A stretch of 64,000 nucleotides of DNA, taken from positions 41,174 through 105,173 of the forward strand of contig CAJTKK010000013.1 of assembly GCA_910576535.1 (NCBI GenBank), read 5' to 3'. Below the pieces are notes generated by a model. The model was given only the letters and a program-made list of their open reading frames with translations, was not told where the DNA came from and searched no databases. Of the stretch, positions 58,327 to 64,000 are shown one piece after another. The first letter of the stretch is position 1. Each line of letters starts with the position of its first letter. The translations under genes and the position numbers were made by a program. This DNA is from an uncultured Lachnospiraceae bacterium (GTDB lineage Bacteria; Bacillota; Clostridia; Lachnospirales; Lachnospiraceae).

Positions 58327-58349
58327 TCTTCTGTACTCCTTTACTTTTT

Positions 58350-59111
58350 CTATTGCCTTACAGGCACACCCTGTGTTTTCAAAAACTCCTTCACTTGGCC
58401 AATTTCCAGTTCTTTATAATGAAACAAAGATGCTGCCAGCGCGGCATCTGCCTTTCCGTTTGTCAATACATGATAAAAGTCTTCTTTCCGCCCGGCTCCT
58501 CCAGAGGCAATTACCGGAATGGAAACATTTTCTGCAATTGTCCTGGTCAGTTCCATATCATACCCTGACTTCGTACCATCACAATCCATACTTGTCAAAA
58601 GAATTTCCCCGGCTCCCAGCTTATCCGCCTTCATCGCCCATTCCACTGCATCTAATCCCACATCTATGCGTCCGCCGTTTTTATATATATTCCATCCCAT
58701 CCCGTCCGTCCGCCGTTTCGCGTCTATCGCGACAACTACGCATTGGCTGCCAAATTTTTCTGCTGCTTCGCTGATGAAAAAAGGATTATTAATGGCTGCA
58801 GAGTTAATCGAAATTTTATCCGCCCCTTCTCTAAGAATTACCTTAAAATCATCTACAGTGCAGATTCCCCCTCCTACCGTAAAAGGGATAAAAACCTTTT
58901 CCGCCACGCGCCTTACCATATCCGCCACAGTTTTCCTTGCATCGGAAGATGCCGTAATATCCAAAAATACCAGTTCATCTGCACCCGCCTGGTCATAAGC
59001 GGCAGCAATCTCCACCGGATCCCCTGCATCCTTCAAATTTACAAAATTAACTCCTTTGACGACTCTTCCCCCATGGACATCCAGACAAGGGATAATACGC
59101 TTTGTATGCAT
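58350..59111 (-). CDS. hisF: Imidazole glycerol phosphate synthase, cyclase subunit
   Basis: TIM-barrel subunit making IGP and AICAR from PRFAR and ammonia supplied by HisH. The 253-residue protein has catalytic Asp in IIPCLDVHGGRVVKG and in VVAIDAKRR, plus phosphate loops VGGGI and ASGGAG. The ATG directly follows the hisH stop. The other histidine genes are not here. Confidence 0.97.
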   Translation of the reverse strand: MHTKRIIPCLDVHGGRVVKGVNFVNLKDAGDPVEIAAAYDQAGADELVFLDITASSDARKTVADMVRRVAEKVFIPFTVGGGICTVDDFKVILREGADKISINSAAINNPFFISEAAEKFGSQCVVVAIDAKRRTDGMGWNIYKNGGRIDVGLDAVEWAMKADKLGAGEILLTSMDCDGTKSGYDMELTRTIAENVSIPVIASGGAGRKEDFYHVLTNGKADAALAASLFHYKELEIGQVKEFLKTQGVPVRQ

Positions 59112-59732
59112 TTATTTTCCCTCCCTTTGTATTTGTATAAAATTGCGGAGAATCTGCAATCCAATACTGGAACTTTTTTCCGGATGGAACTGGCAGGCAA
59201 ATACGTTATTCTTTTCCACCGATGCATGAATCAGCGTATGATATTCTGTCGTGGCAGTAACAATCTCCTCTTCTTCTGCCTTCAAATAATAAGAATGAAC
59301 AAAATACACATAGGCTTCTTCCGGAACTTTAAAAAACAGCCTTCCCTTATTGGGATACTTTAAAGAATTCCATCCAATCTGGGGTATTTTCCCCCCTTTC
59401 TTTTCTGGTATTTTCAAAATTTCACCCTTTAAGACACTTAATCCCTCCACACCAGGACATTCATCACTGCGTTCAAAAAGAAGCTGAAGCCCTAGACAGA
59501 TACCAAGGAAAGGCGTTCCCTGGTTAATTGTCTCCTTAATTACATCTTCTAATCCATAACCCCGTATTTTTTCCATGGCTTTGCCAAAAGAGCCGACTCC
59601 TGGCAAAATCACTTTATCCGCACCGAGGATCTTCTCTTTTTCGCGTGTTACGCAAGTTTCTTCTCCAAGAAAAAGAAGGGCTTTTTCCACACTTTTTATA
59701 TTACCCGCATCATAATCAATTATTGCTATCAT
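59112..59732 (-). CDS. hisH: Imidazole glycerol phosphate synthase, glutaminase subunit
   Basis: Class I glutamine amidotransferase that feeds ammonia to HisF. The nucleophile is Cys79 in LGICLGLQLLF, with the His/Glu pair in CQFHPEKSS. Length 206 residues is normal. Its ribosome-binding site is weak (GAAAGTGA), and it follows the charged membrane protein gene by 22 bp. Confidence 0.96.
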   Translation of the reverse strand: MIAIIDYDAGNIKSVEKALLFLGEETCVTREKEKILGADKVILPGVGSFGKAMEKIRGYGLEDVIKETINQGTPFLGICLGLQLLFERSDECPGVEGLSVLKGEILKIPEKKGGKIPQIGWNSLKYPNKGRLFFKVPEEAYVYFVHSYYLKAEEEEIVTATTEYHTLIHASVEKNNVFACQFHPEKSSSIGLQILRNFIQIQREGK

Positions 59733-59754
59733 ACGCTGTCACTTTCTGCTGATA

Positions 59755-61770
59755 TTAATTTCCATGTATCTGAATATCAATCGGCTGGCGAATACCCTGT
59801 ATCTGTTCCCCTTGGCCTCCAGTCTCCCCTGTCCACGATGAAACATCTTCCCCTGCTGAAGACGTCCCGTCCAAGACTGATGCCGGTTCTTCTTCATAAA
59901 TCTCCGGTTCCTCTGTATTCTGTTCCTGCAAAGCTTCTTCTTCCTGGGTACCACTGTCTTCATTTTCTGCCGGCAGCTCTTCCTCAGCCCCATCGTCCGC
60001 TCTTTGTTCTGCCAGGCCAGGATCTTCTTTATTCAGGCTTTCTTCTGTCTCTTCTGGAAATTCCTGATCCATCAAGGCCCGTTCTTCCGGAAGAATATCT
60101 TCCGATGCAGAAGATGTATCCATTTTCACCGGCTCCAAAAACGGTGTACCATTAACAAGTGATTCCAGTTTCCTTGTATAAGTCACATCATCATATTCTA
60201 TAACCGCTTTGGCTACCCCTTCGGAAATATTATATTTATCATTCAGGATATTTAAAATCGTCTCATAAATTGCGTTGACTTCCTGAACTACCCTATATTC
60301 CTCCGCCTTAATCAAAATTTCAGGATAACTTTCTATGCCTGACATAAGTGCATCTAAAGCCTGTACCTCTTTCCCTATCCCCAGATAATTATGATAAGAA
60401 TCTAATTTCCTCTTAATTTCCAATATAGTCTTAGACTTATTATAAATCATCTCATCATTTTCATCTAATTTTTTCCCATATAATAATTCATATGATTTTA
60501 TGTAATCCGATTCATAAAATGCGTCTCTTGCCTTCCTTTTATCAAAAAATTCTGGAACAATGCTGCACATTACAATAATCATTGCTGTCACGGTAAGACA
60601 AAAACCAGTTATGACAATCATGCTCTTTATGGAAACTCTTTTTCCTTTTTTATTTTCATTTGTAAGCCCTGTTTCAGCCGGTGTTTCCTCTTTTTCTTTT
60701 TTCTTCTTTTCTTTCTTCTTTTTTTCCTTTTTCGGTTTCTCTTTTCCCTCTCCGTCTTCTCCTTTTTTTCCTTTTACTTTTTTCTTTTTTTTCTTCTTGT
60801 CTTCATCGTCCAATTCCTTCAAAATATTTTTATTTTCATCTGAAGGCTCTAAACCGTCTGTCTGTCCCCCTTCATCATCATCATCTGATTCTGTCAGGAA
60901 CTCTATCATTTTACTAAAAAACCCTTTTGGCTTCTCTTTTATTTCTTCTTTTGTCTCTTCCTCTGACAATATTTTATCTACGCTTCCGCTATCAACAATG
61001 GTTTCCGTTTCTTCCTCATTGTCTTCCTTAAGCTCTTCTTCCTGCTTATTTTTTTTCTTTCTGCCAAATAAAGGTTTTTTCTCTTTTTTCTCTTTTTTCT
61101 CTTTTTTCTCTTTTTTTGTTTTCTTTTCTTTTCTTGCCTTTTTCTTTTTACCTGTCTCTTCCTGATCTTCTCCCGCTGTTTCCTTTTCTGCATCCTGATC
61201 TAAAGCATTCAAGGGATCTTCCGCCCCTTCTTCTTCCTCAGGCATACTGTCTAAAAAGGCAAGCATATCATCTTTTTCCGGTTCCGTATCAGGAATAGAG
61301 CCTCCCTCAGATACCACAGCATCCGCTGCTGCAAACATTGCATCCACGTCATCCGGTGAAATCAATCCTTCTTCGCCTATTTTCCCATCTTCCGCATTCT
61401 CTTCATCAAGATGAAAATCCGATATTCCAAGATCATCTAAATCTGATTCCTCTATCCCAAAATCCTCTAAGGCAAAATCTTCTTCCCCTATACTTTCTTC
61501 TCCGTCAATTCCATTTCCTTCTGTTTCCTCTAAATCCGCTGCCGGAAAAGTTTCCATATTTAAATCTTCCAAATCTTCAGATACGAAATCATCTGCCTCA
61601 AAATCCTCCGGTATGAAATCATCTGCTCCGAAGTCCAAATCTGCCGGTATCATTCCTTCATCAAGTTCTGAGCCTTCTGCCGCTTCCTCTTCTGGCAGAA
61701 TGTCCGCCCCCTCTTCCTCTTCCATAAGAGAATTAAGAAAATCGTCTAAATATTCTTCATCTGAATTCAT
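59755..61770 (-). CDS. Charged membrane protein of unknown function with a FliM-like motif
   Basis: About 671 residues. The N-terminal ~200 are very acidic; about 205-375 are dominated by lysine clusters (KKEKKEKKEKK); one membrane helix lies near 385-406 (MIVITGFCLTVTAMIIVMC); a predicted helical domain follows (about 415-560) and then a long acidic tail. Residues about 136-149 read LISPDDVDAMFAAA, close to the N-terminal CheY-binding motif of FliM/FliY (ILSQAEIDALL type). GAGGG lies 7 nt before the chosen ATG; a GTG four codons earlier is possible. I do not recognise a family. Confidence 0.75.
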   Translation of the reverse strand: MNSDEEYLDDFLNSLMEEEEGADILPEEEAAEGSELDEGMIPADLDFGADDFIPEDFEADDFVSEDLEDLNMETFPAADLEETEGNGIDGEESIGEEDFALEDFGIEESDLDDLGISDFHLDEENAEDGKIGEEGLISPDDVDAMFAAADAVVSEGGSIPDTEPEKDDMLAFLDSMPEEEEGAEDPLNALDQDAEKETAGEDQEETGKKKKARKEKKTKKEKKEKKEKKEKKPLFGRKKKNKQEEELKEDNEEETETIVDSGSVDKILSEEETKEEIKEKPKGFFSKMIEFLTESDDDDEGGQTDGLEPSDENKNILKELDDEDKKKKKKKVKGKKGEDGEGKEKPKKEKKKKEKKKKEKEETPAETGLTNENKKGKRVSIKSMIVITGFCLTVTAMIIVMCSIVPEFFDKRKARDAFYESDYIKSYELLYGKKLDENDEMIYNKSKTILEIKRKLDSYHNYLGIGKEVQALDALMSGIESYPEILIKAEEYRVVQEVNAIYETILNILNDKYNISEGVAKAVIEYDDVTYTRKLESLVNGTPFLEPVKMDTSSASEDILPEERALMDQEFPEETEESLNKEDPGLAEQRADDGAEEELPAENEDSGTQEEEALQEQNTEEPEIYEEEPASVLDGTSSAGEDVSSWTGETGGQGEQIQGIRQPIDIQIHGN

Positions 61771-61834
61771 AAACACCCTCACATTTTTATTTTATATTAA
61801 TATTTATCATCTTAGTTTATCATACATATGCCTA

Positions 61835-62647
61835 TTAGACAAACCCATTTATAAGAAAATCCATCGGTTTTTTTTCTATTTTATATCCCCTGTCTTTTAT
61901 TTCTTCTGTTAACTGGTATAATTTACTATGTATTCTAAAAATATTTGCTTTTTGGTTAAAAAATACCACCTTCTCAAAAGGCCAACGGATGACGGTAGGG
62001 AACCGCATACCAACCCCCAGCTCCAAAATACACAGCTTCTTGTTCACTGTTCCTTGCAGCCATTTTTTATATTTGTCCCACTGTGCCAGATACCCTTCTT
62101 CCAGATATCCCGCATATTCTATACTATTAAACACTAGATCCTTCCCACAGTCAGGGCATAATGGACGCCGAACAGAATCCAGGTTAATCCCCTTAGTAAA
62201 GCAATCATATATATTTTCCATAGTCTTTCTATCCGATTCGTACAGTTTTTTTTGACATCCGTCCACACAATGGGAAAATCCATATCCCCCGCAAGGAGTC
62301 ACTGTTTTTTCCTTCACAAGACCTGTTTGGTAAATATAATCATCTGTGCGAGTGGAAACAATAAAATAATTCTTGCCCTCCAACAAATCCTCCAACGCCT
62401 TATAAGCTTTTTCTGTTTTATCTGTCCTATGCAGGTCTTCATATACTCTCTTTACATATGGCATCATCCACATAAGTTCTTTCTTTTCTTCTATCTTATG
62501 CAAAGCTTGTGAAAATACAAGATCTTCTTTCATTTCAGGTATATCTTCCTCAAATTCTTCCCCAATGCCAACTAACACCAACTCCGCTTCCTTTATGTTT
62601 TCAAATAAAATTTTATTTATCTCTTCCATCATTTCTCTCTTTATCAA
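61835..62647 (-). CDS. Sir2-like protein with degenerate active site
   Basis: A ~270-residue protein whose order of motifs resembles sirtuins: a Rossmann start (AELVLVGIGEEF) where GAGxS is expected, KNYFIVSTRTDDYIYQTGL like the TQNxDxL segment, a zinc knuckle made of C-x3-C (SHCVDGC) and LCPDCGKDL, and LCILELGVGMRFP like the GTSxxVxP strand. The catalytic histidine position reads CGGYG, so classical deacylase activity is doubtful. The start is uncertain: TTG at 62647 with AGGA, or ATG at 62632. Function unknown. Confidence 0.65.
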   Translation of the reverse strand: MIKREMMEEINKILFENIKEAELVLVGIGEEFEEDIPEMKEDLVFSQALHKIEEKKELMWMMPYVKRVYEDLHRTDKTEKAYKALEDLLEGKNYFIVSTRTDDYIYQTGLVKEKTVTPCGGYGFSHCVDGCQKKLYESDRKTMENIYDCFTKGINLDSVRRPLCPDCGKDLVFNSIEYAGYLEEGYLAQWDKYKKWLQGTVNKKLCILELGVGMRFPTVIRWPFEKVVFFNQKANIFRIHSKLYQLTEEIKDRGYKIEKKPMDFLINGFV

Positions 62648-62690
62648 ACATTTTATCCTAAATTTTCACATTATCAATAAGTATAAATGA

Positions 62691-62717
62691 ACAAGCCGGG
62701 AATTACTCCCGGCTTGT
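62691..62717. terminator. Terminator after cheV
   Basis: ACAAGCCGGGA and TCCCGGCTTGT form a perfect 11-bp stem with a 5-nt loop, starting 9 bp after the cheV stop. The T-run is short on the minus strand (TCATTT). Confidence 0.75.
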
Positions 62718-62726
62718 AATAATATT

Positions 62727-63632
62727 TTATTGAAGCAATTCATCAACGATATGTACTAGATTACCAATTTCCGGCTTTGAAAGCTGTGCGTCAGCGCCTA
62801 ATGCCTTCCCTTTTCTCTTCATTTCATCGTTAACGAGGGAAGAAAAGATAACAATAGGGATATGTTTGGTTTCTTCATCTTCTTTAACCAATCTTGTCAA
62901 ACGGTGACCGTCCATTTCCGGCATTTCAATATCAGTAATGATACACTGCACATGATCCCTTAAGGTACCATCCGCTTTACACTGCTGAATAACATCATAA
63001 GCCTGTTTGCCATTTTCTGTATGGATTAGGTTCGTATATCCTGCCTGCTTTAAGGAATTAACAATCAATTTATTCAATAACGGCGAATCCTCTGCAATTA
63101 AAATCGGCGTATCTCTTATCGGCCTTTCACCCAAAGCCTCTATTTCTGACATTTTAAGTCCTGTCTCTGGATTAATGTCGGTTACGATTTTCTCGAAATC
63201 CAAGATAATAATTAATGTACCATTAATTTTAACAATACCTGTAGAAACACCATCTTCGCTGGTAGAAACAGTATTTCCCGGTTTAATAATACTGTTCCAT
63301 GAAACTCTATGTATTCCAAGAACAGCATCTACATGAAAAGCTATATCCAATTTGTTAAAGTTTGTTACAATAAACAAAGAAGAAGCTTTTTCCTTTTCCT
63401 CATAATCACGGAGCTGTAAACAATTCCTTAAATTTATCGCTGTAATCATAGTATCCCTTGGCATAAAAATCCCTTCAATACTAGGATGGGCATTTGGCAC
63501 CGGGGTAACATCCTGATAGGCTATGATTTCTCTTATCTTTGCAACATTAATTCCATAATGCCGCCCTTCAAGCATAAATTCCAGTACTTCTAATTCATTG
63601 GTACCATTTTCCAGCAAAATATTTGTATCCAT
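62727..63632 (-). CDS. cheV: Chemotaxis coupling protein CheV (CheW plus receiver domain)
   Basis: A 301-residue protein with an N-terminal CheW domain (about 10-155) that links receptors to CheA, and a C-terminal receiver domain (about 173-300) with phospho-acceptor Asp234 in IITDIEMPEMDG and the conserved lysine in LSKPEIG. CheV adjusts receptor adaptation. AGGTGG precedes the ATG and a perfect promoter lies 60 bp upstream, so it is expressed on its own. Confidence 0.96.
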   Translation of the reverse strand: MDTNILLENGTNELEVLEFMLEGRHYGINVAKIREIIAYQDVTPVPNAHPSIEGIFMPRDTMITAINLRNCLQLRDYEEKEKASSLFIVTNFNKLDIAFHVDAVLGIHRVSWNSIIKPGNTVSTSEDGVSTGIVKINGTLIIILDFEKIVTDINPETGLKMSEIEALGERPIRDTPILIAEDSPLLNKLIVNSLKQAGYTNLIHTENGKQAYDVIQQCKADGTLRDHVQCIITDIEMPEMDGHRLTRLVKEDEETKHIPIVIFSSLVNDEMKRKGKALGADAQLSKPEIGNLVHIVDELLQ

Positions 63633-63692
63633 ACCTAATCCACCTCACACCATTTATTCGTAAGCTATTCCTAACCACACTCAACTAATGCC

Positions 63693-63721
63693 ATTATATC
63701 ATAAATTAGTAAAGGTGTCAA
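63693..63721 (-). promoter_or_regulatory. Perfect-consensus sigma-A promoter for cheV
   Basis: Minus strand TTGACA (63716-63721), 17 bp, TATAAT (63693-63698). It lies immediately after the rRNA terminator. Confidence 0.9.
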
Positions 63722-63747
63722 AAGATAATAAAAAAACTCACAAAACA

Positions 63748-63775
63748 GCAAAAAAGCTATTCCTATTGAATAGCC
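63748..63775 (-). terminator. Terminator of the rRNA operon
   Basis: Minus strand GGCTATTC pairs with GAATAGCT, followed by TTTTTG. It lies about 85 bp after the 3' end of 23S rRNA. No 5S rRNA lies between. Confidence 0.75.
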
Positions 63776-63860
63776 TCATCTTCACTATTTAGTTTATAAA
63801 AAAGACATGCCCTCAAAACCGAATACCTGCCCGGAAACCAGCGCGCCAGGAAGCCCGGTG

Positions 63861-64000
63861 GGTAAGCCCGCGGCCTATTAGTACACATCAGCTCCGCGCA
63901 TCGCTGCGCTCCCACACTGTGCCCACCTACCCCGTCGTCCACGGGGGGCCTTGCCGCTTACGCGTGGGAGGCCTCATCTTGAGGGGGGCTTCACGCTTAG
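63861..64000 (-). rRNA. 23S ribosomal RNA, 3' end only
   Basis: The minus strand ends TACTAATAGGCCGCGGGCTTACC, written here in two parts: TACTAATAGG and CGCGGGCTTACC. This is the universal 3' end of 23S rRNA (compare ACTAATCGG...GGGCTTAACC). About 140 bases are in the window; the rest lies beyond the right edge. Confidence 0.92.

Noticed and set aside
61080..61118. CTCTTTTTT repeats as a phase-variation tract
   Set aside because: The unit is 9 bp and encodes KKE-type triplets, so gain or loss does not shift the frame.
60560..61165. A 201-codon plus-strand frame, almost only Phe and Ser
   Set aside because: It is the antisense of the lysine/glutamate-rich part of the charged membrane protein.
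1..64000. CRISPR arrays, prophage modules, integrases or complete insertion sequences
   Set aside because: I looked for regularly spaced repeats, transposase or phage structural motifs and saw none.

Overview
The window looks like a chromosomal segment of an anaerobic Firmicute of class Clostridia, most likely a motile Lachnospiraceae. This rests on the protein sequences, Gram-positive ribosome-binding sites (AGGAGG), TTGACA-17-TATAAT promoters, the rnc-smc-ftsY and ylxM-ffh-rpsP-khpA-rimM-trmD-rplS gene orders, and chemotaxis genes. I could not run a database search, so species is not assigned. Nearly everything is on the minus strand, including a 23S rRNA 3' end at the right edge. The clear plus-strand genes are a small unknown gene (5030-5266) and tmcAL (21377-22624).

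Layout, left to right. 1-4.7 kb: ribosome/SRP operon (rplS, trmD fused to an acetyltransferase domain, rimM, khpA, rpsP, ffh, ylxM). 5-8.9 kb: a small orphan gene, a membrane-anchored GH25 lysozyme, a YitT-family protein and threonine ammonia-lyase, lying between ylxM and ftsY. 9-15.6 kb: ftsY, smc, rnc, acpP, plsX. 15.6-19.3 kb: an insertion that splits the usual rpmF-plsX junction, with a rotting GH3 glycosidase relic, a methyl-accepting chemotaxis protein and a probable regulator fragment. 19.3-22.6 kb: rpmF, yceD, pta (no ackA) and tmcAL. 22.6-30.8 kb: heterodimeric ABC exporter, KtrAB potassium uptake, coaBC with an ECF S-component. 31-44.4 kb: tRNA-Gly, a histidine-less HPr-like protein, tcdA, and a 12-kb accessory cluster of three large lipoproteins (predicted beta-propeller plus solute-binding domain), two sugar-type permeases, an HlyD adaptor and a MacB-like membrane protein without ATPase. 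44.6-53 kb: UPF0210/ACT pair, WalJ-like hydrolase, an FtsA-like protein with a long C-terminal extension, coaE, polA, a zinc-finger membrane protein. 53-64 kb: nagB, ptsH behind a probable RAT antiterminator, tRNA-Leu, lysA with a TrmB-family regulator and operator, ung, hisF/hisH, a charged membrane protein with a FliM-like motif, a degenerate Sir2-like protein, cheV, and 23S rRNA.

Points that stand out: (1) the lipoprotein/HlyD/MacB-like cluster, which is the best candidate for an undescribed system; (2) two HPr paralogs that split the two phosphorylation sites, one with His15 but Lys at position 46, the other with the Ser46 context and no histidine at all; (3) the RAT/terminator leader of ptsH; (4) the TrmD-GNAT fusion; (5) a palindromic operator overlapping the -10 box of the trmB-like/lysA operon; (6) a GH3 relic in the middle of a housekeeping locus.

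Coordinates were worked out by eye. Start sites were moved from the longest open frame where a ribosome-binding site or family N-terminus supported a different start.
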